NCBI GenBank assembly: GCA_963790585.1
Contig: CAWBOY010000001.1
Span: 868,001-932,000 of the forward strand
Direction of reading: 5' to 3'
Origin: CAWBOY01 sp963790585
GTDB lineage: Bacteria; Planctomycetota; Planctomycetia; Gemmatales; Gemmataceae
Length of the DNA: 64,000 nt
Shown here: positions 7,907 through 19,200 of the stretch, piece by piece
Numbering within the stretch: the stretch's first letter is position 1
Layout: each line of letters starts with the position of its first letter
The notes under the pieces: model-generated
The model's input: the letters and a program-made list of their open reading frames with translations, nothing else
The model's database searches: none
What the model was told of the DNA's origin: nothing
Position numbers and translations under genes: made by a program

Positions 7907-9465
7907 ATGAGGCGTTGCGTCTGGAGATCGTGCAACGGCGTCAGAGTGGGATGTCGTTGCGTGCCATCGCGGAAGAATTGGGCCTGTCGCGTGGCGCCGT
8001 GACACGCGCGTTGGCACAGGTGCAAGCTCAGCGGGACGGACGGGTCGCCCGGCCCCGTCCACGCCACAGCATCATTGATCCCTTCGAGCCGCTCTTGAAG
8101 GAGTTGCTTGCCAAGTACCCGAATCTCACCACCATGCGCGCCTTGGAAGAGTTGCAAGCACGCGGTTTCACTGGCCAGTACACCGTCGTACGTCAGCGCC
8201 TGGGATTGTTGCGGCCACGCGCCGCGCGGCCACCCGTGCCGCGCTTCGAGACCGGGCCAGGGATCCAAGCCCAAATGGACTACGGCGTCTATGACATCGA
8301 CTTTACACGTGAAGGCCGCCGGCGTGTGTACCTCTTCAGCTATTTGCTCGGCTACTCCCGCCGGCAGTATCTACGCTTCGTGGAATCGATGGATCTAACA
8401 ACGACCTTGCGAGAACACGTACATGCCTTCCACCATCTTGGCGGCGTCGCGCGGGTCTGCCTGTATGACAACTTCAAAGCCGTGGTGCTGCGTCATGACG
8501 CCGATGGCGTTATCTACAACCCCAAGTTCCTGGCCTTCGCCACGCATTACGGCTTCCGGCCACAAGCCTGCCGCGTGCGCCGACCGCAAACCAAGGGTAA
8601 AGTCGAGCGAAAGATGTTCCACGTCGAAAGCAGTTTGCTCAATGGTCGCACCTTCGACACCCTCGAGCATCTCAACGAGGTGACCACCTGGTGGCTGCAC
8701 AACGTCGCCGACATCCGTGTCCTACGCGACTTCAAGGAGACGCCACTCCAGCGTCACCAACACGAACAACCACACTTGCTGACGCTGCCGACCTGTGACT
8801 TCGACACCGCCCAGGTCATCTATCGCCACGTGAGCGTCGAGGGCTACGTCACCCATCGGCTCAACCTGTACTCCGTGCCGTGGACGTACATCGGCCAGGT
8901 GCTACCTGTACGCGTCACCGAGAGTGAAGTCGTCATCTACTCGATCGGTCTGGAGGAGATCGCACGCCACCTTCTCGTGGCCAGCTCCCACACGGGCGTT
9001 CGCCAGACCAACAAGACCCATCATCCCGCCGACGACCACGGCCAGCGTGAACTGCTGTTACGGCAACGCTTCACGGAACTGGGGCCGGTGGCCGTACAGT
9101 TCCTCGACGGCTTGCTCGCCAAGCAAGTCCAGGGCAAACTACAGGCCCAGCAACTGTTGGCAGTGGTAGCCCACTACCAACGCAAAGATGTACAGGCCGC
9201 CTTCGAGCGTGCCGTCCGCTTCGGCGCCTACTCCTTGGCGGCAATCCGACGCATCCTTGCCGCGACCGCCAAGCCCAAGCCGCTCCTGGAGGAACTGGCC
9301 GATCTGCATCGTGACACGCTGGACCCGTTGTTGCGTGCCGACGCGGTCGGTCCACGGCCAACCAGCGACTATCAGCATTTGCTCTTGCCTGAGGAAGCCG
9401 CCAATGACGCCTCGTCCCAAGAAAAACCGTTCAGCGAAACCAACACCGACGCCACCTCTGCGTGA
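7903..9465 (+). CDS. istA: IS21-family transposase IstA
   Basis: The 520-residue protein begins with a helix-turn-helix ('GMSLRAIAEELGLSRGAVTR') and carries the integrase-type DDE core: Asp in 'QAQMDYG', Asp in 'CLYDNFKAVV' and Glu in 'TKGKVERKM'. A C-terminal beta-barrel-like and helical region follows ('HRLNLYSVPWTYIGQ'). Length matches intact IstA. Its start overlaps the stop of the ParB-like gene as ATGA, and its 3' end overlaps istB by 64 bp, the usual IS21 organisation. Confidence 0.92.
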   Translation: MNEALRLEIVQRRQSGMSLRAIAEELGLSRGAVTRALAQVQAQRDGRVARPRPRHSIIDPFEPLLKELLAKYPNLTTMRALEELQARGFTGQYTVVRQRLGLLRPRAARPPVPRFETGPGIQAQMDYGVYDIDFTREGRRRVYLFSYLLGYSRRQYLRFVESMDLTTTLREHVHAFHHLGGVARVCLYDNFKAVVLRHDADGVIYNPKFLAFATHYGFRPQACRVRRPQTKGKVERKMFHVESSLLNGRTFDTLEHLNEVTTWWLHNVADIRVLRDFKETPLQRHQHEQPHLLTLPTCDFDTAQVIYRHVSVEGYVTHRLNLYSVPWTYIGQVLPVRVTESEVVIYSIGLEEIARHLLVASSHTGVRQTNKTHHPADDHGQRELLLRQRFTELGPVAVQFLDGLLAKQVQGKLQAQQLLAVVAHYQRKDVQAAFERAVRFGAYSLAAIRRILAATAKPKPLLEELADLHRDTLDPLLRADAVGPRPTSDYQHLLLPEEAANDASSQEKPFSETNTDATSA

Positions 9466-10216
9466 GCAGATCCTCGCCGACTTCGCCACGCTGCGCGTCC
9501 CCATGACTGCCGAACAGCTCGATGCCGTCGTACTCGACGCCGAGCAAAGCGGCCGCTCGCATCTGGAGTTCCTGTACCGTTTGCTCACCGACCAGGCGGG
9601 CTTGCGTCGCCAACGTAGCATCGAACGACGCATCAAGGATGCCCACTTCCGCGAACTGAAACCACTGAGCGACTTCGATTGGAGCTTCAACCCGTCGCTC
9701 CCACGGACGCAACTTGAAACCTTGGTTGGCTGTGACTTCGTCCGCCGCTGTCAGAACCTGGTGTTCGTCGGCCAATCCGGCTTGGGAAAAAGTCGGCTGA
9801 TTCAGAACATCGGTCAGGCCGCTTGCGTGCAGGGCTATCGCGTCTTTTACACGACCAGCGGTGCTCTCCTGGAAGATCTGACTGCGGCCTTGGCCGACCA
9901 AACGATCCACGACCGTGTACGCTTCTATGCCCGCTTCGAGTTGTTAATCATCGACGAATTTGGTCTGGACCGCATTGAACGCAGCCTGTGTCCGCAGGCC
10001 GCCAGCTTGTGGTACAAGATCATCGACGCGCGGAGCCAACGGGTCAGCACGGCGCTGGTGACCAACATCGACTTCGAGTCCTGGGCCGACTATCTGGGCG
10101 ATGCTCCCCTGGCGATGGCGTTGTTGGATCGCGTCGTGGACGGCGCCACCATCGTGAAGCTGAAGGGCAAATCCTATCGTGTTCATCGCGCCCCCGAAGA
10201 GCCGTCCGCCAAGTAA
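9402..10216 (+). CDS. istB: IS21-family AAA+ helper protein IstB
   Basis: IstB is the DnaA/DnaC-like ATPase that assembles on target DNA and activates IstA. Visible motifs are Walker A 'GQSGLGKS' near residue 125, Walker B 'LLIIDEFGLD' near residue 185, and sensor-1-like 'STALVTN'. The ATG at 9402 fits the family length (about 270 residues) and places the start inside the end of istA. The C-terminus reads 'YRVHR', close to the usual end. The frame is intact. Confidence 0.92.
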
Positions 10217-10322
10217 CCGCGCCAAGGAAAGAACCTCGCCACGCTCATCCCGCTTCGCTGGGCAACTCCTGTTGGCCTCATCTCAAGCCGCGAAAATGGC
10301 CTCACTTCAAAACGCGATCAAC

Positions 10323-10779
10323 AACGGGGGTAGGAAGGGCCGTAGTGGATATGTTCCTAGCGGCGGACATACCCTGTCGCATTGTGCCGATTACCATTAC
10401 GGCGGGCAGCAAGGTCACAAGCGACGGTAGGGGAGGATTTCACGTCCCGAAAAAGGATCTCATCTCGTCGGCTCAATGCTTGCTTCAATCGCGTCGGCTC
10501 TTCTACGATCGCAAGTTGCGGCTCATAGACGTGCTTATCAAGGAACTGCAATCGTTCACGGTACGCATTACGGCAGCGGCAAACGAGACGTTTGGGGAGT
10601 GGCGCAGCGGCAAGCATGATGATTGCGTTTTGTCACTCGCTCTTTCGACGTGGGCGGGTTGCAACATGCCTAGCGGGCCGGTCGATCGTCCGTTGGTGAG
10701 TGAAGAGACGGAACAGCAACCAACGGAAAGGAACTCCATCTTGAGCGACTTCCCGAACATCTTCGCGGGCGATAATTGA
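10323..10779 (+). pseudogene. Phage terminase large subunit, C-terminal part of the nuclease domain
   Basis: After the IS21-type element the frame reads 'GVGRAVVDMFLAADI' and 'CRIVPITITAG', then 'VPKKDLISSAQCLLQSRRL' and 'GKHDDCVLSLALSTW'. The last motif contains the final acidic pair of the terminase nuclease active site. It continues exactly where the 5787-6042 piece stops. The tail after 'TWAG' is variable in the family. Confidence 0.83.
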
Positions 10780-10789
10780 AGCACTTCTC

Positions 10790-10813
10790 AAAAGTCTGTA
10801 ACTACAGACTTTT
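10790..10813 (+). terminator. Terminator-like perfect hairpin after the terminase gene
   Basis: Arms aaaagtctgta (10790-10800) and tacagactttt (10803-10813) form an 11-bp perfect stem with a 2-base loop, 10 nt after the terminase stop. The stem ends in T residues on one strand and A residues on the other, so it could act in both directions, although no long T-tract follows. Confidence 0.5.
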
Positions 10814-10986
10814 CGGCAAATCCTACTCTGTAACATTTTGCCAAAATCGGCAAACTCTCTACCCATCAACAGACTAGGTTGATTAGTGTTAGTAAGCACT
10901 TGCAAGAGCATTTCGGGTATGGTAGGATTGCACAAGTTAAAGCTGGACAGGCACTTCCGTCGTAGCATTGTTTGCTACGAGGCTCG

Positions 10987-11029
10987 TTTCATAAGCCGCG
11001 TGTCGCCGGTTCGACCCCGGCCGCCGCTA
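10987..11029 (+). other. 3' half of a tRNA-Met-like sequence, possible phage attachment site
   Basis: The sequence contains an anticodon loop ttCATaa (anticodon CAT at 10990-10992), a perfect T-arm (gccgg 11005-11009, loop ttcgacc, ccggc 11017-11021) and a 3' acceptor strand cgccgct plus A at 11022-11029. No matching 5' acceptor strand (agcggcg) is found upstream, so it is not a whole tRNA. Tyrosine-integrase elements leave this kind of 3' tRNA copy at one end, so it may be the right junction of the prophage-like element, with the intact tRNA to the left of the window. The rest of 10814-11220 shows no gene. Confidence 0.5.
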
Positions 11030-11056
11030 ATCATTTCGTTTGGTATCAATCAATTT

Positions 11057-11125
11057 GGCGAGCGTCGCGGCGTGCAAGCGTTCGTCGATCTGATGCCACA
11101 TCGGGCTGACGCCGCGACGCTCGCC
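11057..11125. repeat. Long hairpin with 17-bp perfect arms
   Basis: Arms ggcgagcgtcgcggcgt (11057-11073) and its exact complement (11109-11125) enclose a 35-nt loop. It lies between the tRNA fragment and the next gene and does not overlap a credible coding frame. There is no T-tract. It may be the host-side flank of the integrated element. Confidence 0.5.
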
Positions 11126-11260
11126 GGGACTGTGGCGGCCAATCGCCAACTTCGGAATGCCGCAGCTTCAGACAAAACGGCCTAGTCCCCCCAAGCGTAT
11201 TTTGCTAAGCAATGGGCGCTGATTGAGGGCGCGTCGGCTGAGCTTGCGCTCATTCCGAAA

Positions 11261-13004
11261 ATGGGAAGGTTACGCGATTTGGTTACATTCGATGTCCTCG
11301 GGCAGAATCTATGGGCGACTCTCCTGGTTTGGAGTTGGGCTTTCGTTCCGGGTTATGCGCTTCTTTGGCTATTGGGTGATCGTCGGCTCGGATTTCCGGG
11401 ATGCGTTTTGCTGGGTCTCGCATATTGGCCGGCGGCGTTGTATCTATTTGGCTTTTCGCATGGGTTGGATGTCGCCATTGCGCTGGCAATCCTGGCGGCT
11501 CTGGCAGTTTGGCGCTTTAGGCAAGGGCCGCCGATTGGGGTACATGGCGGACATCGGTGGGCCGTGGGTTTGTTACTGATTGGGTGCGGAGCCTTTGGGT
11601 CGCTCCTCCTGGCGAACTATGTGCCGCCGGGGATGGACGCCTCGATGCATGCCACGGGGGCTCGGCTGATAGCAGTCAATCAGGGCGTGCCGCGGACGTA
11701 TGCTCCGTTCGCGCCGGAGGTTGCTTTCTCGACGATCAATCTTGGCTTGCCAACACTGGCCGCCGTCGCCATTCGATGTGGGGCGACTGTGCCCGCGGCG
11801 ATGTTAGGAGCGGAACAATTTGCTTTCTCGGGTTTCGTCTTGGCCTGCTATCTGTTGTTGCGACTGTGGGCACGTCCGACGACGGCCGCATCACTGGCAG
11901 TCTTCGCTGTATGGACCTCGCGCAACGCTCAGGAGACCGTCGGCTGGGGCGGCGTGCCGACGATTGCCAGCGTCGCCTTGGGTTTGCTCGCGGTGCGCTT
12001 GTTGATTGATATCTTACGATCGCCCACCTTTCGCGCGGGCCTGCCGTTAGGATTGGTCGTGGCCGGGTTGCCGTTGATTCACGGCGTCGGTGCCGCGGTT
12101 TGGCTCTATGCGATCGGCCCCGTGGCACTGGTTGCCGGGTTAGCCAGCTCCCGCTCAGCACCTTGGTGGTTGGCGTGGAAGCCGCTTGTCAGTGGGGGAA
12201 CGGTCGCCGTTATTGTACTATTGGCGTACATACTTGTAGGCCGCACCGAGGTCGGCGCGAACGATCTCGCTTGGACCCGCGCCTGGCAGGCAGGTTATGC
12301 TCCAGCTGGTGAAGGTTGGGGTTTGTTGCTGACGACGCCGACCAATTTAGTATCCACGGCCGGAAGCGCAGGAGTGTGGCCTGGCATCTTCGCTGCTGCC
12401 GCGTTGCTAATCTGGCGCCGGCGGTTGCGGTCTTTGATTGCGCTCGCCATCGTCGCGCTGCTATTGTGCGTATTACTTGTCAACTCCAAGTTTTGGTTTC
12501 TACCCTTATCGTTTTTGCTGTACCCTGAGCGCGTCGTCTATTGGGTTACTCCCTTGGCGGCCATTCCGATGGCGATGGCCTGGCGGGAAGCTTGCGCCGG
12601 GCCTGCGCCATTCGACAGTCCTCCAGGTGGTTTTGTTCATAATTCTCGTGCCGTTGGCCCTGGCGCGGCATCATCATGGATTCCAACAAACTACCTGGCG
12701 GCCTGCCGTCGATCGGGAGGAATGGCAAGCTCTGCAGTGGGCGGGTCAACACCTTGATGTTCGACATGCTCTGGTATCGGCCAGCTATAACACGGCAGGG
12801 TCGTATTTGCCGGCGGTAGCTGGCGTGGCCAGCGACGGCTGGCATATGCACCACTTCACGACCAAAGCGAAGCAACGCTTTTCCGGAAGGACGCCCACGC
12901 ACCTCTTTTTGATTGGGCCGAGCGATCCCAACTCAGCCATGCCGAGCACCGGCGAGACCATCTTCGTCAATGACCGTGTTCGGATTATTCGGACCGATCA
13001 CTGA
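11261..13004 (+). CDS. Polytopic membrane protein, frameshifted, possibly a GT-C-type glycosyltransferase
   Basis: The protein has about a dozen hydrophobic helices and an early extracytoplasmic 'PPGMDASMHA' loop, a position where GT-C-fold lipid-linked glycosyltransferases hold an acidic catalytic residue; that assignment is inference. The first frame runs to 12757 but its last 50 residues are not membrane-like, while another frame picks up near 12,600 with a hydrophobic helix ('TVLQVVLFIILVPLALA') and a soluble C-terminal domain that ends at 13004. A one-base shift at about 12,580-12,610 therefore joins them into one protein of about 580 residues. No upstream ribosome site is convincing. 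Confidence 0.6.
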
Positions 13005-13113
13005 ACGCCCCCGATAAACCAAGCGTCGTGCCAAGGGGGTGCCCAAAGCAACTTTTGGCGCGACGCCCTGTGTCGCAGCGCAAGACCAATACTGACAATC
13101 ACTTATGACACGT

Positions 13114-13154
13114 GACCGTCGCGCCAAGCATGTTTGAGTTTTGGCGCGACGGTC
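13114..13154. repeat. Palindrome, family C copy 1, between convergent genes
   Basis: Arms gaccgtcgcgccaa (13114-13127) and ttggcgcgacggtc (13141-13154) form a 14-bp perfect stem. The same arms occur at 54,369-54,412, and half-copies at about 13,052 and 54,457. This one lies between the stops of the membrane protein (13004) and the giant surface protein (13215), where a shared transcription end is expected. Confidence 0.65.
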
Positions 13155-13214
13155 GGCACGCAATGTTCCGCGCGGAACATTGGGTAGGTTAGGAAGGGCT
13201 CCGCACGCGCTGGT

Positions 13215-16200
13215 TTACGCGACAAAAGAGTCTCCGGTGAAGCCTGTAAATGTTGGAAACGACTTCGACAAAGGATTCAAGAACGAATCGAACGCTGTGA
13301 CGGAATCCGGCCCATTTACACCTGAGCTCGCCAGAACAATGTCCAAACTCTGGCCAAGTCCGCTGACCACAGCTACGGGCACCGCTCCGGTGTAACCTGG
13401 ATAGACAGTGGAATTATTGGAGATCAATTGTCCGGTGGCATCTTCGACGCGAATCGTCGGGTTCGGCCCTGGCCCCGAGCCAAAAACAAGGCGATCCAAG
13501 CCACTGTTATCAAGCCGGCCCGCGGCGACGAAGACGCCGCCCTGGAAGCCAGTAGGGAATGCCGAGAATGTTTGTGGCACCTTGGCAAACGTTTGGCCGT
13601 TGATGATCTGTACGAGTGAGGGGCCTCCAGGGCCTTGGGCGGCAACAATATCATCCTTGCCCGTGCCCGTGAGGTCGGCAACGGCTACGCGGACTCCACC
13701 TCTAAAGGTCGGGTCGAAAGCAGTGATGTAGGGAGCAAGGAAATTGCCGAACACGTCATGGACGCTGACAACAGGCGAGCCGTAGGATATGCCATCCGCG
13801 CCCGCGACGATCGCCAGGCTGCCATCTCCCTTAAGGTCGCCCGCGGCGACGTAGACTCCTCCGGCGAATCCAGAATCAAAGGCGAGCAACGAGAACAGGA
13901 GCTTCCCCGTGTCGCCTGAGAGCACGCGAATCAGCGGCAGGCCGCCCGGTCCGGCTCCAGCTATGACCACATTTTGACCATCAAATACACCTGTAGCGAC
14001 ACGGACACCGCCTGAAAATTGCTCGAAAACGTCCGCTGAAAATAGGACGTTTCCTGTAGCAGTATCGTAGACACGAACGATAGGTAAGCCGCCGGCGCCG
14101 GCTCCAACCGCGAAGATCTGCGGTTGACTTGCGCTGAATGTAACAGATGCACCGATGGCGCTTGGACTCAAGTTGGCACCATCCGAGTATGCCGCCACGA
14201 CCTTGTATGCTCCGGGTGGGACAAACAAGGGAACCCGGATCGACCCGGTCGCGGCGCCATTGACAACGGAAACGCTCACAGGCGACCCAATGAGGCCGTT
14301 GTTAGACGAGACCAATGTGAAAGTCACAGAGCCTTGTGATACAACGCCGGCTAGACTGGTAACCATCGCCGACAGCGCCACGGTACGGCTACCATTTTGG
14401 ACACTGACGACGGGCGCGGCCAATTGCGTCGAAGTCGATGCCGGACTGACGGTGAGTGTGAAAGATTGAGAGGCGTCCGGTCTGATTCCGTTGCTGGCAG
14501 TGATGGTAATTGGAAACGTACCACCCGCCGTAATGCCTGGCGTGCCTGCCAATGTGGCTGTCCCATCGCCGTTATCCGTAAATGTCACGCCGGTGGGCAG
14601 CGCACCTGTTTCACTTAGCGTCACCGTTCTCGGAAACGCTGGCCCGGTTTTGATTGCGAAAGTACCAGCGGCGCCAACTTGAAAAGCCGTCGAAGAAGAG
14701 CTAGTAATCGTCGGCGCTTGGTTGATCACCAGTGTGTATTTGTGAGACACGGTGGCGCCGAAAGCATCCGTGACATTGACGGTAAACGTTATCGTCCCAC
14801 CGATTGTCGGCGTTCCGCTGACCGAAACGGTACCGTTGGTGAGATTTTCTGTCGGCTCTGGGAAATCTGTCGACTGAGAACTAAACGCCGAGACTGTGAG
14901 AGATCGGTAGGGAGCGGTTCCTCCATTGACCTGAATAAGCTGTTGATACGGACTATTTACCTGACCGGTCAACAGTATCGTGGGGCTCAAGGTGGGGACG
15001 GGATTTACGACTACCGTGTAAGCCTGAGTTGCCGGCGGTGCGTTCAGACTGTCTGTCGCGGACACGTTGATCGTAAAACTACCGGCGTTGGTGGGTGTGC
15101 CACTAATGGTGAGGGAATCGGCGGCGGGCGACGGCGGATCGATGCTCAGGCCAGCGGTAATAGTGCCCGTCACTGTGTATGTCAAAACATGAGCGCCTGT
15201 ACCGCCGGTCGCGCTAATTGCTTGGCTATAAGCCACACCTACCGTATCCTGCGGGAACGGTGGCGCGGTCAGGGACACAGGGGGGTTCACTGTCAGTGTG
15301 AAGTTCTGGACACTATCTGGAGAAACACCATTGCCGGCGGTAATTGTCAGCGCATAAGTATTTGCCGAACCAGCGGCGGAGGCGCCTGCGAGAGTAGCAG
15401 TGCCGTTGCCGTTGTCGACGAATGTAACGCCGGATGGTAAGGCGCCGGACTCCTTGAGGATGGCGGCGGGGAAGTCGTGGGCTGTGGTAATTGTGAATTT
15501 GCCGGAATTGCCTTCCGTGAAAGATGTTGTGTTTGCGCTCGTGATCGTGGGTGCTTCGTTGACGACAAGCGTAAACGGTTGCGACGCGTCTGGCGTTATG
15601 CCGTTGCTGGCAGTGAAAGTGATGGGGTAGCTGCCACCGGCTCCAATCGCCGGAGTGCCACTCAGAACACCTGTCGCCGCTACGAACGTCACACCGGCGG
15701 GGAGCGTTCCCGACTCGGTGAGGGTAGGTGCCGGAACGCCGGTCGCCGTTACGGAAAACGTTCCTGAATTGCCGACCTGGAAAGTAGTCGTTGCCAGACT
15801 TGTAAACGCGGGCGCCTTCCCGGCCGTCAGAGTAACGGTCGTCTGAGTGTAGTGAATCAGGAAGCTTTGCCCGCCGGCGGTTACAATCGCTCCATCTGGC
15901 AACCCGGCGAATGTGCCTGTGATTCCGCCGGGGCTTGTCAGAATCGTGTAAACGTCGCCGGGAGTGGAGTTGATTACATTGAGACCGAGTTTTGCCCCGC
16001 CCAAATCGATGCCGCTCCCGGTGCCTGTAATATTGAGCAGGTCGGTTGCGGTGGGCTGCGTCGTATCGATGTCCACGGCATACGTATTTGCTGGTGTCAA
16101 AGAGATCAAGTCGGTTGTTGCCAAATTGATCTGACCTATGATGCCGTTTCCGCCCGGATTAATCATATCGCTAAATGTGAGAGCTTGATTTCCGGTCGAT

Positions 16201-19200
16201 GTCAGCGTAACCGGACTTGCATGTGACATGACAGGTCCCATATAGGCCTGCGTGGTTCCGGTAGTGACGTTCGCTTCGAGATTGATCGGCGATCCTGACA
16301 AAGTCAGGGAGCCATTGGTGTTCGATATGCCAACGACACCATCGACAGTACCGACCGTCGTGAATCCGGAATTAGCGAGTTGAATGGCTCCAGAAGTGGT
16401 GTTTAGCGCCGCGATCTGGGTGACCTGTAGATTCAGGTTTGGGAATTGACCACTAGCGCCGATGCCGTTGACGGCTTGTAGGGCGAGATTCTTTCCAACG
16501 ATGCCAATGCCTGTGCCGGAGTTGTCGTTTTCTATCGCACCACCGGTAAGCAATGAGAGAGCGCCGCTCACAGACATCGGCTGCGTGATCAAAGACGTGA
16601 TCATAATGTTGCCGGCATTGTCCGTGCGGCCAATACGCAAAATGTTTGTCGTGATCTCATTCAGATCGCGTTGCGAAAGACCCAAATTGCCAGTGCTAGG
16701 ATTCGTACCCAGATCTATCTTGCGGGTCGTGGCGCTAGCCTGTTGAAGAGTCACGATGCTGCCGCCAGTCCGGAAGCTCGTAATCGGATCGTTGAGCGTC
16801 ATTGCATCGGCGCTGATGGTGACAAAGCCGTCGTCGGAGGTAATTAGGCCATTGGCGCCTGAGTCGAGCGTAAAAACGCCGCCGGGCCCGGTGGTCAGAT
16901 CGATGTCGCCTCCGCCGGTGGTAGTAATAATCTGCGCGCGGCGATGGTCGTACCCTGCACCGTGATATTGCCGCCCGCTGTCGCTGTTACTCCGTTGCCA
17001 CTGCCGAAGCCCTGAACGATGGAGCCGTTGTCGACAGTGATGTTTCCACCAGCTATCAGAGCGACGGGGCCGCCACCTTCAACGTTTGCGCCTGTGCCAT
17101 TGGCACCGATCACCAAATTGCCTGCTGCCTGAAGTGTTGCGGTGTTGGTGTCGCCGCCGATGTTGATCGCATTAACGGACTGGTTGCCTCCGACGTCGAT
17201 GTCACCGGAGGTGGTCATGATTGTCAACGACCCCGACGCCGTCTGAACAATGTCGCCCGTATTGGTAATGTTCACGTTGCCGTCATTGATGATTAGAATT
17301 GCGCCATTGTTGTTTTGAACCAATACGCCCTGGAATGGCTCCCCCGTATAGCCAATGGTCAGGTCACCCGTGTTATTTATGAAAATACCAGCATCCTGGT
17401 TGGATGCAGTCGTCACGGCTACGAGATGGCCCCCACTGGTCCTCAAGGGAAGGGCCATTGTGCCGATGCCGTTGACGGCCGACAGCGCAAGGTTGGAGGC
17501 CGTCACGGTGCCTGTCGGGGAGTTCTCCGTAATTGCGCCGCCTGTCAGAGTAATGTCACCAGTGGTCGAAATATTGGCACCATTAAATATGACGTTGCGA
17601 CCGGCTGAAAGGGCGATTTTACCGGTATTGGTTGCGAGATCACCGTTGACAAGTATGTCATCAGTTGAGTTGCTTGTCGTCAGGCTAACGGTTCCGCCTG
17701 GCGCGTTGTTCATGGAGGTGGCAATGCCGCCTACCGCGGTGATAGTCTCGGACCCACTTGTGTTGATCTGAACGTTGTTCGAAGTAGCATTTGTGAACGC
17801 GACATTGGTCGGGCCAATAACCTGTATCGCGCCTACTTCGCCAATTCCCGTGGCGGCTTGCAGCGCGAGATTTGGCGCGGCAAGCGAGCCTGTGCCGGCC
17901 TCTATGATGGCCCCATTGGTGGCGGTCAATGCAACTGTACCGCCACCGCTAATGCTACCAGCGTTGATTGTCACATCTTGCCCGCTTTGCAGTGTCACGT
18001 TGCCGGCGGCGACTATCGAACCGTCCAAGTTGATGGCGTCGGTACCGGTTCCGGTCAGGATGCTAATGTTGGTATTGCCATGTGCATTGTTGGCGCTGTT
18101 TACATTGACAATATCGTTTCCGGCGACGGCACTGGCATCGACAACCAGCTTCGCATTGGCAAAGGCCGCCACGGTCTCGAAGGCAACGCCGCCGCTCGTC
18201 CCAGAAATCTGCAAAGCTGGGATGGTGCCGGTTGCGAAGTCGAAGCCGCTGTTGATGGCTATTATGTCATTTGCGTTCGGAGACGTGACTGTCGCGGTGG
18301 CCATGCCGCTTAGGTCAAGGGGGACCATGCCGCTGAAGGTGATTGTTTGGGTGCTGTCGATATCGATCGTGCCGCTTCCGGTCGTAGTGCCACTCGGCAT
18401 ATAATCGGCAGTCGTTGTGGCGCCGTCGCCTTTGACCGCGAGTTCGGCGTTGGTATCGCCCGTATCATCGACGTCGATGTTGAAAGGCAGCGCGCCCCCA
18501 GAGTAATCGACGGTCGCATTATCGGTGCCGCCGTTGCCATTAAAGGTGACTGAGGTGTAGGGTACGAGACTGATTGCGTTGGAGCCGTTGAGGGTGAACT
18601 CTGGCGTTCCGCCGCCTTTGGAGATGGCCAGACTGTCGTTGCCGGCGGTCCCAGCAATGAAGGCTGTGCCATTCGAGTTGATTGGCACGGCAAGTGTCCC
18701 AACCTTGGCATAAGCAAACACCTGATTGGTGCCGCCCTGAATTGTGCCAACGCCATAGGTGACGGACCCATTGGCCGCGTCAAAGTTCAGCGTGTGTCCG
18801 AGCGCCGGCGCGGCTAAGCCACCGTCAATGGCGGTGCCGAGGCCCGGCGACGATGTGACATTGAATATGTCGTTGCCGCTGCCGCCGTTGGCTTCGGTCG
18901 CTGTTGTTGCGGCGGATGTCACAAGGTTGATCGTGTCAACCGTGGCCGAGGCTCCGCCAATGCTGTTGCCATTAATAATGACATGAGCCGCCGCGGACGG
19001 CCCGCCATTGAGATTTACCGGTGCTGGCGTCGACGTCGGCAATGTTGCCGCCCCGTCCTGCACAATATCATTGCCTGCCGATGAGTTAAGAACGAGTGTT
19101 TGGACGTTGGTGTAGCCGATAGCCGCCGCTCCGGTCCGCGTCAGTAAGGCGGTGCCAATGCCGTAGGAGAAATTACCTGAATCACCCTGGTCATTGAGAT

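Larger units (their letters stand above)
6043..10321 (+). mobile_element. Composite IS21-family element (about 4.28 kb) with zinc-finger and ParB-like passenger genes
   Basis: The element splits the phage terminase gene. Its left end begins TGTCAGCAGCGTTTTAGC and its right end, read from the other strand, begins TTGATCGCGTTTTGAAG, with further matches over about 35 bp, as expected for imperfect IS21 termini. The 9-bp sequence caacggggg flanks it at 6034-6042 and 10322-10330. Classical IS21 elements are 2-2.5 kb with only istA and istB; this one has two extra upstream genes in the same direction. The 6043-6300 stretch holds the left end and no convincing gene. Confidence 0.88.

Noticed and set aside
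9188..9401. IstB start at 9188
   Set aside because: The extra N-terminal residues are the shadow of istA; ATG 9402 gives the family length and the usual short overlap.
10915..11029. Complete tRNA or tmRNA ending at 11029
   Set aside because: No 5' acceptor strand complementary to cgccgct and no D-arm are present upstream, so only a 3' fragment was reported.
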